A DNA stretch of 64,000 nt from Paenibacillus silvestris (GCF_009882985.1 NZ_WTUZ01000039.1:248001-312000), one strand, 5' to 3'. Shown: positions 8,304-17,246, counted from the first letter of the stretch. Numbers and translations: made by a program. The notes: generated from the letters alone by a model not told the origin.

Positions 8304-9647
8304 ATGGACAAACCCAATATTCTATTGATGATTTCGCATGATACAGGTAGATACTTAGGTTGTTACGGCAAGCAAGTAGAAACCCCTAATCTGGATAATC
8401 TGGCCGATAAAGGTGTGCGTTTTGACCAGTATTTCTGTCCGGCGCCCCAATGCAGCCCTAGTAGAGGAAGTATACTGAGTGGCTTATACCCGCATAACCA
8501 CGGTATGATCGGCTTGGCTCATCTTGGATTTTCTATGAATCCGGATGTAACGACTTTGCCTAAAGAACTTCAAAAAAACGGCTACGAAACCTCATTAATT
8601 GGTTTTAGCCATGAAACGATTGATGAGCCGGATAGCAGACTCACTTCCTCAACCTATAAATTAGGCTACGAACATGTATTGCCTGTGCCAGGTGATCGTG
8701 GGCCTGATGTCGCGATAAAAGTTGCCCAGTATTTAGAGGAGAAAGCAGCATCTACGGATAGCGGGCCATTTTTTGCTTCGGTTGGTTTTTTTGAGACACA
8801 TCGTGATTTCGATGAATACGAGGCGATTGCTGATCCGATAGACGGAGTCACTCCTCCTCCTTATTTGCCAGATACGCCGAAAGTTCGGGAGGATTTTGCG
8901 CTGCTGCATGGATCAGTGAAAATATTGGATCAAAGCATTGGACATATTTTAAAAAGTTTAGAAGCTACTGGGTTAGATAAAAATACGCTTGTCATCTATA
9001 CAACCGATCACGGCATTGCTTTTCCTAGAGCAAAGGGCACCTTGATGGATGCAGGTTTGGAAACAGCATTAGTTATGTATTATCCTGGCCGCATAGAAGG
9101 CGGTAAGGTTGTAGATCAACTGCTGTGCAACATCGACCTAATGCCGACGCTACTTGAATTTGCTGGTGCAGATTCACCGCAAGGGATTGATGGCAACAGT
9201 TTCTTGCCTATTTTGGAAGAGGCGGCAACGAATGAGCCAACCCGTGATCATTTCTTCTCGGAGCTCACTTGGCACGACCTGTATCACCCGATGAGGAGCA
9301 TACGTACGGAGAAGTACAAATATATCCGTAATTTTGAGGACGGTCCTTCGGTCTATTTACCGCTTGATATTCACCGCAGTCTTTCAGGGGCTGCCGTAAG
9401 AGAAGGGTATTACGTACCTAACGTTCCAGAGGAACTGTATGACTTGGAAAAGGACCCGCTTGAAACGAGCAACTTGGCGGTATTGCCAGCTTATAAGGAA
9501 GTTCTCGAAGAGCTTAGGTCGAGAGTGGATAATTGGATGAGAGCTACGAAGGATCCGCTTCTTCATGGAGAAGTAGCAGGCGTTGCTGCACCAGAATGGG
9601 AAGAGCAATTCAGTAATGGCTCTGCCTACTCGTATAAAAGGAAATGA
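8304..9647 (+). CDS. Sulfatase, formylglycine type, N-sulfoglucosamine sulfohydrolase-like
   Basis: A 447-residue alkaline-phosphatase-superfamily hydrolase. The maturation signature CSPSR starts at Cys50, the residue converted to formylglycine in type I sulfatases; SHDTGR near residues 11-16 supplies metal ligands and TTDHG lies near residue 233. The N-terminal run NILLMISHDTGRYLGCYG is closest to the heparan N-sulfatase (SGSH) branch as I remember it. It has no signal peptide, so it should act in the cytoplasm after import of a sulfated sugar by the adjacent transporter (inference). A maturation enzyme (FGE or anSME) must be encoded elsewhere. AAAGGAG is 8 nt upstream of the ATG. Confidence 0.88.
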   Translation: MDKPNILLMISHDTGRYLGCYGKQVETPNLDNLADKGVRFDQYFCPAPQCSPSRGSILSGLYPHNHGMIGLAHLGFSMNPDVTTLPKELQKNGYETSLIGFSHETIDEPDSRLTSSTYKLGYEHVLPVPGDRGPDVAIKVAQYLEEKAASTDSGPFFASVGFFETHRDFDEYEAIADPIDGVTPPPYLPDTPKVREDFALLHGSVKILDQSIGHILKSLEATGLDKNTLVIYTTDHGIAFPRAKGTLMDAGLETALVMYYPGRIEGGKVVDQLLCNIDLMPTLLEFAGADSPQGIDGNSFLPILEEAATNEPTRDHFFSELTWHDLYHPMRSIRTEKYKYIRNFEDGPSVYLPLDIHRSLSGAAVREGYYVPNVPEELYDLEKDPLETSNLAVLPAYKEVLEELRSRVDNWMRATKDPLLHGEVAGVAAPEWEEQFSNGSAYSYKRK

Positions 9648-9649
9648 AG

Positions 9650-9840
9650 GGAACTGTAGTCCGCTATTTCGATGAAAGAGCCTATTTTCCACGCGCAAGG
9701 GGGAACTACGTTCCCCTATTTGCTGATTTCATCTGGAAAATGCGCCAATGAGCTCAAATAACGCCTTGTAGTTCTGCTCTGAGAGGGAAGAGTCCGCTTT
9801 TCTCAAAAATAGGGGACTCCAGTTCCCCGAGCAATGCTTT
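9650..9840. repeat. Intergenic inverted-repeat element (GGGAACT...AGTTCCCC family)
   Basis: This non-coding stretch holds several related palindromic units: GGGAACTGTAGTCC at the start, GGGGGAACTACGTTCCCC in the middle, and GGGGACTCCAGTTCCCC near the end. They are separated by similar spacers containing GATTTCATC/GATGAAA inverted pairs. No open reading frame with a ribosome binding site is present. It resembles dispersed intergenic repeats of Paenibacillus-type genomes, but only one full copy is in this window. Confidence 0.5.
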
Positions 9841-9883
9841 AGCCGAATTATTGGGAAGTTTCAGCATCTTGCTAGATGAGAAA

Positions 9884-9917
9884 GGGACGTCAGGAAGATC
9901 TGACGTTCCTTTTTTTT
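9884..9917 (+). terminator. Intrinsic terminator of the sulfatase operon
   Basis: A 10-bp stem (GGGACGTCAG with CTGACGTTCC, one wobble) and a 6-nt loop are followed by eight T. Confidence 0.85.
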
Positions 9918-9999
9918 GAGACTGACGTTAAAGTCGCATTCTCCGATAGAACTTTTGAATAGATGAATAGAAGAATGCGATATACACTGTGACCATCTG

Positions 10000-10061
10000 T
10001 TGAGATATAGTAATCCTATGAAATTAAATCCGATTATACACATCGGTATTAATGGTTAAAG
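10000..10061 (+). promoter_or_regulatory. Promoter and candidate operator (copy A) of the organosulfur operon
   Basis: TTGAGA at 10000-10005 and TTAAAT at 10024-10029, 18 nt apart, form a plausible promoter about 45 bp before the first gene. Overlapping the expected start point is CCGATT, nine bases, then GGTATT(A)ATGG (10030-10061). The same 32-nt layout occurs at 23916. Within it, CCGAT and ATCGG form an inverted repeat. A site over the transcription start fits a repressor such as CymR (inference). Confidence 0.45.
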
Positions 10062-10074
10062 AGGAGTGACTACC

Positions 10075-11409
10075 ATGTCCAAGAGACAGTTAAAGCTGGG
10101 AGCTAATTTGAACGGTGTAGGAAATAGTATATCCTTCTGGCGGCACCCCGAAGTGCCAACTGATGCGAGCGTTAATTTAGCCTTTTATAAAGAGCAGGCT
10201 CGTAAAGCTGAGCAAGGAAAATTCGATCTCTTGTTTATCGCGGATGGCTTGTTCATTAATGAAAAGTCGAATCCTCATTTTCTCAATCGATTCGAGCCGC
10301 TGACGCTGCTGTCAGCCTTAAGCGAAGCAACAACGCATATCGGTCTGGTTGCAACCCTATCTACTTCCTATAGCGAGCCATTCACAGTGGCTAGACAGTT
10401 TGCTTCTATTGATCATCTTAGCGGGGGAAGAGCGGGTTGGAATGTCGTCACATCCCCCCTCGAAGGCTCGGCGCTTAACTTCGGCAAGGGCGACCACCCG
10501 CACCATTCGCTGCGTTACGAGATTGCTGAGGAACATCTGGAGGTTGTAAAAGGGTTATGGGATTCGTGGGAGGACGATGCGTTTGTCCGAGATAAGGCTA
10601 GCGGTGTATTCTTCGATTCCGCCAAACTTCACACGCTGCACCACAAGGGAAAACACTTTGCCGTTCAAGGACCGCTGAATGTTGCGCGTTCGAAGCAAGG
10701 GTACCCCGTTGTATTCCAAGCGGGCTCCTCGGATTCCGGCAAAGATCTCGCTGCCAGATCAGCAGATGCCGTGTATACGGGGCACGAGACGTTCGAGCAA
10801 GCACGAGCTTTTTACCAGGATGTAAAAAGCAGAGCTGCCGCTTACGGTCGTCAAGCGGACGAGATTCTGATTTTCCCGGGCATCGGCCCCGTTGTAGGCA
10901 GAACCGAAGCAGAAGCAGAGCGCAAATATCAGGAAATCGCTGAGCTTGTCACGATTGAACAGGCACTGAATTATTTGGGACGTTATTTTGAGCATTATGA
11001 CTTCTCGCAGCATGCTTTGGATGAGCTGTTCCCTGAGCTCGGCGACTTCGGCAGCAACAGCTTCCGAAGTACGACAGACCGCATTAAGCAGGAGGCTAGG
11101 GAGCAGGGGCTCACACTTCGGCAGATTGCACTTCGAGCTTCCACGCCGAGAAGCAATTTCATCGGTACGCCGGAGAAGGTGGCTGATCTCATCCAGCACT
11201 GGTTCGAGGGAGGCGCTGCGGATGGCTTCAACATCCGAACTGTCGTACCGAATGGACTCGCTGATTTTGTTGATTTGGTCGTTCCCCTGCTGCAAGAACG
11301 CGGGATATTCCGCAAGGAGTATGAAAAGGACACACTGCGAGGTAATCTGGGGCTAGATGTACCCGTGAACCGTTACATTCAGCACTCTGAAGCGGTGAGG
11401 GGGAGCTAG
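10075..11409 (+). CDS. LLM class flavin-dependent monooxygenase, CmoJ/YtnJ-like
   Basis: A 444-residue NtaA/SnaA/DszA-type enzyme with IADGLF near residue 59, GRAGWNVVTSPLEGSALN near residue 122 and WDSWEDDAFVRDK near residue 162. It closely resembles the product at 27339 over its whole length and the B. subtilis YtnJ (CmoJ) class. Those enzymes use reduced flavin and oxygen to cleave C-S bonds of N-acetylated S-alkyl cysteines. Start ATG 10075 is chosen over an in-frame GTG because GAGGAG is then 8 nt away. It is the first gene of a long operon whose next genes encode an acetyltransferase and a cystine-type transporter, the same theme as the Bacillus locus. Confidence 0.9.
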   Translation: MSKRQLKLGANLNGVGNSISFWRHPEVPTDASVNLAFYKEQARKAEQGKFDLLFIADGLFINEKSNPHFLNRFEPLTLLSALSEATTHIGLVATLSTSYSEPFTVARQFASIDHLSGGRAGWNVVTSPLEGSALNFGKGDHPHHSLRYEIAEEHLEVVKGLWDSWEDDAFVRDKASGVFFDSAKLHTLHHKGKHFAVQGPLNVARSKQGYPVVFQAGSSDSGKDLAARSADAVYTGHETFEQARAFYQDVKSRAAAYGRQADEILIFPGIGPVVGRTEAEAERKYQEIAELVTIEQALNYLGRYFEHYDFSQHALDELFPELGDFGSNSFRSTTDRIKQEAREQGLTLRQIALRASTPRSNFIGTPEKVADLIQHWFEGGAADGFNIRTVVPNGLADFVDLVVPLLQERGIFRKEYEKDTLRGNLGLDVPVNRYIQHSEAVRGS

Positions 11410-11410
11410 C

Positions 11411-11944
11411 ATGTCAACCGCGATCGATGTCAGCGTAAGAGATGCTAGACCCGATGAATGGGAAAAGGCCGTCGCTTTGACGATTGAAGCCTACCGTCAG
11501 TATGAGACCGGCTTTGGTCCTGCGTTCTGGGATCAATACATAAGCAATATCAAGGCTCAGTGGAAGCGCACGGAAGATACCTGGCGCCTTGTCGCTGAGC
11601 AGGAAGAAAAGCTCGTAGGAGTAGCGCTTCTATATCCGCCTCAAGAGGGTTTGTATGAGAAGCTGAGCGAGACCATTCCATATCCGGAAATTCGCCTCCT
11701 CGGCGTAGATCCTTCTGCAAGAAGCAAAGGCATCGCCACCTCGCTGATTGCAGAATGTGCCCGGCGTGCCAAGCAAGACGGATTCGCGTATCTCGGCTTG
11801 CACACGTCGAGCCGAATGCCTGACGCTGTGCGGCTTTATCTCAGGCTGGGATTCGAACGCGAGCCCCGCTATGATTTCTTCGCAGCTGACCAAACGACGG
11901 TGGTTGAAGCCTACCGCTTGGCGCTGGCTGTAGTCCAAACTTAA
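11411..11944 (+). CDS. GNAT N-acetyltransferase, YtmI/SnaB-like
   Basis: A 177-residue GNAT-fold protein with the acetyl-CoA pyrophosphate loop in LLGVDPSARSKGIATSLI (residues ~96-113). It starts one base after the upstream monooxygenase stop, so translation is likely coupled. In B. subtilis the equivalent YtmI acetylates S-substituted cysteines such as S-(2-succino)cysteine, the step that prepares them for the monooxygenase. That role is inferred here from operon position and family. Confidence 0.85.
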   Translation: MSTAIDVSVRDARPDEWEKAVALTIEAYRQYETGFGPAFWDQYISNIKAQWKRTEDTWRLVAEQEEKLVGVALLYPPQEGLYEKLSETIPYPEIRLLGVDPSARSKGIATSLIAECARRAKQDGFAYLGLHTSSRMPDAVRLYLRLGFEREPRYDFFAADQTTVVEAYRLALAVVQT

Positions 11945-11967
11945 TGAATAAATAGGAGGATGTATCT

Positions 11968-12822
11968 ATGAAATTGTTGAAATCGACCACGTTTATCCTG
12001 ACTTCCGCATTGCTGTTTGCAGGTTGCGGAGCAAAAGAAGAAAAGGCTGTCTCCCCAGCAGCAGGCGGAGCTTCACCGGCAGCTGCGCCTGCTGCTGCAG
12101 CGCCACAGAAGGTGAAGAAAATCGTGGTGGGTACGAGCGGTACTTTTAAAGATGTCACATTCCTTGATGATAAGGGAACCTTAACTGGCTATGATATCGA
12201 ATTGACGAAGGAAATTGATAAGCGTCTGCCTGACTATGAATTTGAATTTAAAACCATGGAATTCGCCAACATCCTCTTGAGTCTGGAAGCTGGCAAAGTC
12301 GATCTAGCGGTTAATCAATACGAAGTGAACAGCGAGAGACAAGCCAAGTTTCTGTTCAACGATGAAGCCTACAACATATGGCCGAGCAAAGTCGTCGTGA
12401 ACAAAGACAACAATACCGTGAACTCGATTGAAGATCTGAAAGGCAAAAAGGTCATTACTTCTCCAGGAAGCAATGGCGCCGTCTGGCTGCAGGATTACAA
12501 CAAAAGCAAAGGGAACCCCTTTGAACTCGTCTTCTCCGGCAGCGGTGGAACGAATGATGTGATTAATCAGATTAAAACAGGTCGTGTAGACGCAACCATA
12601 TCGACACCGTTCCAAGTAACAGGACGCAATAAGGACGCTGATGCGCAGCAAAAAGTCGTTGGTCCTGTGCTTTACACATCCAAAATTTACTATGTGCTGC
12701 GCAAGGATGAAACGGAACTTAAAAGCAAGATTGATGAAGCGATAAAAGAAATCAAAAAAGACGGAACATTGGGCAGCCTAAGTAAAAAATGGTTAGGAGA
12801 AGATTTTACAGTGACACAATAA
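11968..12822 (+). CDS. Cystine/amino-acid-binding lipoprotein of an ABC transporter (TcyJ/TcyK-like)
   Basis: A 284-residue lipoprotein with lipobox LFAGC (Cys ~20), an Ala/Pro-rich linker, and a family 3 solute-binding domain. The start of that domain (KIVVGTSGTFKDVTFLDDKG), the segment GYDIELTKEIDKRL, and the SIEDLKGKKVITSPGSNG hinge are typical of cystine and polar amino-acid binders. It should capture cystine or S-substituted cysteines outside the cell for the permeases that follow. RBS AGGAGG is well placed. Confidence 0.9.
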   Translation: MKLLKSTTFILTSALLFAGCGAKEEKAVSPAAGGASPAAAPAAAAPQKVKKIVVGTSGTFKDVTFLDDKGTLTGYDIELTKEIDKRLPDYEFEFKTMEFANILLSLEAGKVDLAVNQYEVNSERQAKFLFNDEAYNIWPSKVVVNKDNNTVNSIEDLKGKKVITSPGSNGAVWLQDYNKSKGNPFELVFSGSGGTNDVINQIKTGRVDATISTPFQVTGRNKDADAQQKVVGPVLYTSKIYYVLRKDETELKSKIDEAIKEIKKDGTLGSLSKKWLGEDFTVTQ

Positions 12823-13523
12823 TGGGGAAATCGTTTGATTTTTCACTAATTTGGGTGTACTTGCCTAAGCTGTTGTCTTACCTGCACGTCACGTTGTTCA
12901 TTGTGCTGGCCTCCGTTGTATGCGGCGTACTGCTGGGCCTCGTCGTCGCACTGCCAAGGCTGTACAAGATCCCCCTGCTAAATCGACTTGTGATTATTTA
13001 TATTTCTTACACAAGAGGCACACCCATACTGATCCAACTATTTCTTGTCTATTATGGCGTGCCGGAGCTGCTGAAAGCAGTCGGAATCGATGTAAGCGAT
13101 GTTCAACCCTTAGTTTTTGTTATTCTCACTTATGCGCTCCATTTCGCCGCTTATTTCTCCGAAATTGTCCGCGCTTCGGTAAACGCCATAGATCGCGGGC
13201 AGGCGGAAGCCGGCTATTCGATCGGCATGAGCAGCTATGCCGTGCTGACGCGAATCGTTCTGCCTCAAGCGTGGAGAGTAGCGTTGCCCAATGTGGCCAA
13301 TCTAACGATTGGCACCCTGAAGGATACCTCCCTTGCCTATACGCTGGGCGTAATGGATTTAGTCGGGCGAGCGGAGATGCTCGGCACGACCTATCATTTT
13401 CTGGAAATCTGGATCGCATTGTCCATGATTTATTATGTCGTGGTCCTTTTATTGGAATACGTGTACCATCGTTTCGAGCGCAGGGTTCAACGCTTTGAGC
13501 AAGCAGTCACGGCTTTCGACTAA
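12822..13523 (+). CDS. Cystine-type ABC transporter permease (TcyL-like)
   Basis: A 233-residue HisM/GlnP-family permease with about five helices. The conserved YTRGTPILIQLFLVYYGVP segment and the EAA-like stretch AEAGYSIGMSSYAVLTRIVLPQA are clear. The ATG shares a base with the stop codon of the binding protein (TAATG) and has no close ribosome binding site, so expression probably relies on translational coupling. Start at 12822 is preferred to an upstream in-frame start that would overlap the binding-protein gene by 33 bp. Confidence 0.9.
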   Translation: MGKSFDFSLIWVYLPKLLSYLHVTLFIVLASVVCGVLLGLVVALPRLYKIPLLNRLVIIYISYTRGTPILIQLFLVYYGVPELLKAVGIDVSDVQPLVFVILTYALHFAAYFSEIVRASVNAIDRGQAEAGYSIGMSSYAVLTRIVLPQAWRVALPNVANLTIGTLKDTSLAYTLGVMDLVGRAEMLGTTYHFLEIWIALSMIYYVVVLLLEYVYHRFERRVQRFEQAVTAFD

Positions 13524-13543
13524 AAGGAAAGGAGGGAGCAGCC

Positions 13544-14254
13544 ATTCACATCGATTTCCAATTTATGCTTGAAGCCTTTAGAGCCATGCTGAAGGCACTG
13601 CCGCTGACGCTTATTCTCTCCATCGTCCCTTTATTCTCGGGTTTCATTGTCGGAGTGATTATCGCTTTCATTCGCATGTACAGAATCAAATATATTCACC
13701 GTGTCGCGCAGTTTTATGTTTCCTTCTTTAGAGGCACGCCGCTTCTGCTGCATATTATGCTTGTTTATTTTGCCATCCCCATGATCTTTGATTACCTTGC
13801 AGTACGATATGGCTGGAGTGTGCGCTCGAGTGTGATCCCGCTCATGCTGTTCATCTTCGTAGCCTTCACGCTGAATATTGGCGCGTACATGTCCGAAACG
13901 ATTCGTTCAGGTATTCTGTCTGTCTCCAAGGGACAGCTCGAAGCTGGTTATTCGGTTGGCATGACGACTTGGCAGGGAATGAGGCGGATCGTCCTTCCGC
14001 AAGCGCTGCACGTAAGCCTGCCGAATTTACTGAGCAAATTCATCGGCTTGCTGCACGGCTCTTCGCTTGCTTTTATGATATCGCTGCAGGAATTGAACGG
14101 GACTGCGCACATCGTTGCGATGAGGAATTGGAAATATCTCGAGGCCTACATCGCAGCGGCTGTGATTTACTGGATTTTGACCATTATCGCCGAAAACATC
14201 TCGTCTTTGTTGGAAAAACGTTTGAATCTATACAATCGCAGCGGTGTCGTGTAA
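13544..14254 (+). CDS. Cystine-type ABC transporter permease (TcyM-like), probable ATT start
   Basis: A HisM-type permease with FFRGTPLLLHIMLVYFAIP and QLEAGYSVGMTTWQGMRRIVLPQA. The first ATG is at 13565, but a strong AAAGGAGGG lies at 528-536 of this kilobase, about 30 nt before it. Eight bases after that site an in-frame ATT (13544) would add seven residues, giving an (M)HIDFQFMLEAF start like those of related permeases. I therefore place the start at ATT; if wrong, the gene begins at 13565. It pairs with the preceding permease to form the membrane channel. Confidence 0.85.
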   Translation: MHIDFQFMLEAFRAMLKALPLTLILSIVPLFSGFIVGVIIAFIRMYRIKYIHRVAQFYVSFFRGTPLLLHIMLVYFAIPMIFDYLAVRYGWSVRSSVIPLMLFIFVAFTLNIGAYMSETIRSGILSVSKGQLEAGYSVGMTTWQGMRRIVLPQALHVSLPNLLSKFIGLLHGSSLAFMISLQELNGTAHIVAMRNWKYLEAYIAAAVIYWILTIIAENISSLLEKRLNLYNRSGVV

Positions 14255-14425
14255 GCAAAATCCCGGGAATTCACGGGTGTGTATTGAATTGTTGTATCGA
14301 TGTATAGAAGAACTCTATTAGACGAGAGCTTAATAAGGATGATAAGGTTAGATCAGATCAAATTCTTAGTAATTGCATCGGAATTATAAGTTTAAAGTCG
14401 ATCGCGCAGTGAAAGGTGGCACCTT

Positions 14426-15178
14426 ATGATTCATTTATCCAATATTACCAAGTCCTTCGGACGGAACCAGGTGCTCAAAGGCATCAATCTCACGGTTAAC
14501 AAAGGGGAAGTCGTTGCCATCTTAGGGCCGAGCGGTTCAGGGAAAACGACGCTGCTTCGATGCTTGAATTATTTGGAAAAGCCGAATGACGGCGCGATCG
14601 TGATTGATAACTTTAGCGTGGATTGCAAGAAAGCAAGCAAAAAGGACATTCATCAGCTGCGCCAAAAGACGGCGATGGTATTTCAACAATATAATTTGTT
14701 CCGCCACAAGACAGCGCTTGAGAATGTGATGGAAGGATTGCTGATTGTCAAAAAGCTTCCCAAAGATGAGGCTCGGAGCATTAGTGTCGAGCTCCTGCAG
14801 AAGGTTGGTCTTGGGGAGAAGCTGGATGCTTATCCTTCTCAACTGTCCGGCGGACAGCAGCAGCGAGTCGGCATCGCCAGAGCACTAGCGCTAAATCCTG
14901 AAGTTATTTTATTCGATGAACCGACGTCGGCACTGGATCCTGAGCTTGTCGGCGAAGTGCTCGCTGTCATCCGCAAGATTGCCAAAGAGGGCATCACGAT
15001 GATTATTGTCACACATGAAATGACCTTCGCGCAGGATGTCGCCAGTCACGTGGTATTTATGGACGAAGGCGCCATCGTCGAGGAAGGGAAGCCGAACGAG
15101 CTGTTTAACCGTCCCAAAGAAGAGCGGACCAAGCAGTTCCTGAGCCGCATTCGTCCAGAACTTTCATATTCCATCTAG
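14426..15178 (+). CDS. Amino-acid ABC transporter ATP-binding protein (TcyN-like)
   Basis: A 250-residue ATPase with Walker A GPSGSGKTT (residues ~33-41), signature LSGGQQQRVGIARAL (~138-152), and Walker B VILFDEPTSALDPE (~159-172). This is the polar-amino-acid importer class. It is separated from the permease by 171 bp that contain a small CCCG/CGGG hairpin but no obvious terminator, so it most likely belongs to the same transcript. It powers the cystine-type importer encoded just upstream. Confidence 0.92.
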   Translation: MIHLSNITKSFGRNQVLKGINLTVNKGEVVAILGPSGSGKTTLLRCLNYLEKPNDGAIVIDNFSVDCKKASKKDIHQLRQKTAMVFQQYNLFRHKTALENVMEGLLIVKKLPKDEARSISVELLQKVGLGEKLDAYPSQLSGGQQQRVGIARALALNPEVILFDEPTSALDPELVGEVLAVIRKIAKEGITMIIVTHEMTFAQDVASHVVFMDEGAIVEEGKPNELFNRPKEERTKQFLSRIRPELSYSI

Positions 15179-15189
15179 GAGGCAGCCTT

Positions 15190-16215
15190 ATGACGATTTC
15201 AATAGGCATTTTGGATCAAAGTCCGATCTATCCCGGAAGCTCAGCGTCTGAGGCGCTTGCCCAGACCATTCGTTTAGCTCAAAAAGCGGAGGAGCTCGGC
15301 TATCAACGATTCTGGGTGTCGGAGCATCATGACTCCGAAGTTCTCGCCGGTTCTTCGCCGGAAGTGCTGATCTCGCATTTGCTAGCAAAAACAGAGCGAA
15401 TCCGCATCGGATCAGGCGGCATCATGCTGCAGCACTATAGCCCCTATAAGGTTGCTGAGAATTTCAACGTACTCGCTTCCCTTGCACCGGGAAGAGTCGA
15501 TTTGGGTGTTGGGAGAGCGCCGGGAGGGTTGCCTCGCAGCACACAGGCGCTGCAGCGTGGTGTCACAGAACCGCAGACTCTGACAGAAAAGCTCGTCGAG
15601 CTGGAGGCCTACGTGAATAACCAAATTCCGGAGAGTCATCCGCTGCACGGCATTAAAGTATCGCCTATAGCCAGTCATCCAGCTGATATTTACTTGCTTG
15701 GCGCAAGTCTCGATAGCGCACAGCTTGCGGCATCGTTAGGCCTTCCTTATGTCTTTTCTTTATCCATTAATGGGGACCGATCAGCAGCAATTGAAGCTAT
15801 ACAGGTGTATAAATCCAACTTTCAGCGAAAATCTAACCGTTCACCGCAGGCTATCCTTGCTTTGTCCGTCATTGTGGCAGACACAGATCAGGCTGCGCAT
15901 GCCCTTGCATTTGAGCAGAAGCACTACAAAGTGTATTTGGCCAGTGGCAAAAAAGCGACGGTAGGTTCCTTGGAGCAAGCGGAGGAATTCGGAAGGCAGG
16001 CGAATGAACCGTACACCATTGAGGAGAAGACGACGGAAGTCACGCGAGGCTCCAAAGAAACTGTACGTGAACAGTTGGTAGATTTACAGCGGCTCACAGG
16101 CGTGGATGAATTCATCGTTACAGCTAGAATCGAGGATTTCGCAGAGAGAGTCCGCTCTTATGAAAGGCTGGCAGAAGCATTGAACGATGTAGAAACGACA
16201 TTATTAGGAGGATAA
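15190..16215 (+). CDS. LLM class flavin-dependent oxidoreductase, MsnO8/YtmO (CmoO)-like
   Basis: A 341-residue single-chain luciferase-like protein. SVILDQSPI-like N-terminus, the WVSEHHD motif near residue 41 and RIRIGSGGIMLQHYSPYKVAE near residue 72 place it in the MsnO8 branch, which contains B. subtilis YtmO (CmoO), encoded in the equivalent sulfur operon. It likely oxidises an S-substituted cysteine derivative with FMNH2 and O2 (inference by context). It starts 11 bp after the ATPase gene. Confidence 0.88.
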   Translation: MTISIGILDQSPIYPGSSASEALAQTIRLAQKAEELGYQRFWVSEHHDSEVLAGSSPEVLISHLLAKTERIRIGSGGIMLQHYSPYKVAENFNVLASLAPGRVDLGVGRAPGGLPRSTQALQRGVTEPQTLTEKLVELEAYVNNQIPESHPLHGIKVSPIASHPADIYLLGASLDSAQLAASLGLPYVFSLSINGDRSAAIEAIQVYKSNFQRKSNRSPQAILALSVIVADTDQAAHALAFEQKHYKVYLASGKKATVGSLEQAEEFGRQANEPYTIEEKTTEVTRGSKETVREQLVDLQRLTGVDEFIVTARIEDFAERVRSYERLAEALNDVETTLLGG

Positions 16216-16218
16216 GCG

Positions 16219-16710
16219 ATGAGTCACTCTGACATTCAACCCTATTTGGATACGTATAACCAATTACTTAAGGCTGTAGAAGGATTAAGCCAGGAACAAT
16301 TAAGTTGGAAAGAAGCCCCTGCTTCTTGGAGTGTAACGGAAGTTTTGACCCACCTAGCTGATCATAGTCTTGTTATTTCCTTCCGAATTCGTGACATTTT
16401 AGCGGGGACGACGGTTCGACTGCCTGCTTTTAACCAGGATGCTTGGGTCAGCGGACAAAAGGCGAATGACGGTTCGGCTGCCGATAATTTGACAATATTT
16501 CATCAGTTGCTCCGCTATAACAGTATTTTATTTCACCGTTTAAACGACGAAGATTGGCAAAAGACTGGTATTAATGCGAAAGGCGAGCCCGTAAGCATAA
16601 CGAACATCATTCAGGGCTTTACGAAGCATGTATATAACCATCTGTCCCAAATCGATCGCATTAAACGCTCTTTGGCTCATGCTAACCAGCGAGAGGTGAG
16701 CTCTTCATGA
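16219..16710 (+). CDS. DinB family protein (bacillithiol S-transferase-like fold)
   Basis: A 163-residue four-helix DinB-type protein. WSVTEVLTHLADH near residue 33 and the C-terminal GFTKHVYNHLSQI segment supply the spaced histidines that bind a metal in this superfamily. Several DinB/YfiT members are bacillithiol or mycothiol transferases. Its position between sulfur-salvage oxidoreductases suggests it handles a thiol conjugate (inference). The start is 3 bp after the previous stop, and its own stop overlaps the next start. Confidence 0.8.
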   Translation: MSHSDIQPYLDTYNQLLKAVEGLSQEQLSWKEAPASWSVTEVLTHLADHSLVISFRIRDILAGTTVRLPAFNQDAWVSGQKANDGSAADNLTIFHQLLRYNSILFHRLNDEDWQKTGINAKGEPVSITNIIQGFTKHVYNHLSQIDRIKRSLAHANQREVSSS

Positions 16711-17246
16711 GCGAAGTTTATCGCCTTGCTGAGTCCAGAGATGCCGAGAGGCTGTTGGAAATCATCTACGATGCGTATATCACAATACGCGAATTGAAGC
16801 TGCAATGGCCAGCGGCACATGCAGATTTGGCACTAATCGAAGAGAATATCGCGAAAAACGCCTGTTACGTTCTGGAAAATGACGGACAAATTGCCGCTAC
16901 GTTAACCTTATCCAAGGATGCTATCAACAAGTGGCACTGGGAGTATCCCTTTCTCAAATGGTTCGCGGTCCATCCTGATGCGCAAGGCAGCGGACTCGGC
17001 ACGAAACTGCTGACTTGGGTGGAGGAAGCGATCATTCGCGATGAGCTCGGAGCATCCGCAGTCACCCTTGCCACAGCAGAGAAGCATCCATGGCTGCTGG
17101 ATATGTATGAGCGAAAAGGCTATGAGCGCATCGATGCGATTGACCGGGGCAATGGCGACGGCACGATGTATCTGCTGCGCAAAATTGTGAATCCTCACTT
17201 GCATGCTCAGAGAATTCGCCAGCATCGCCAAGGAGGCAGGTTATGA
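16707..17246 (+). CDS. GNAT family N-acetyltransferase
   Basis: A 179-residue GNAT protein. FAVHPDAQGSGLGTKLLTWVE (~residues 90-110) is the acetyl-CoA binding loop. It overlaps the DinB gene and the next LLM gene by ATGA junctions, so the three are translationally coupled. It is the second acetyltransferase of the operon and may act on a different S-substituted amino acid. No closer function is visible. Confidence 0.82.
   Translation: MSEVYRLAESRDAERLLEIIYDAYITIRELKLQWPAAHADLALIEENIAKNACYVLENDGQIAATLTLSKDAINKWHWEYPFLKWFAVHPDAQGSGLGTKLLTWVEEAIIRDELGASAVTLATAEKHPWLLDMYERKGYERIDAIDRGNGDGTMYLLRKIVNPHLHAQRIRQHRQGGRL

Noticed and set aside
10759..11295. 178-codon minus-strand frame opposite the 10075 monooxygenase
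   Set aside because: Mirror of a well-conserved LLM gene; no ribosome binding site or domain.
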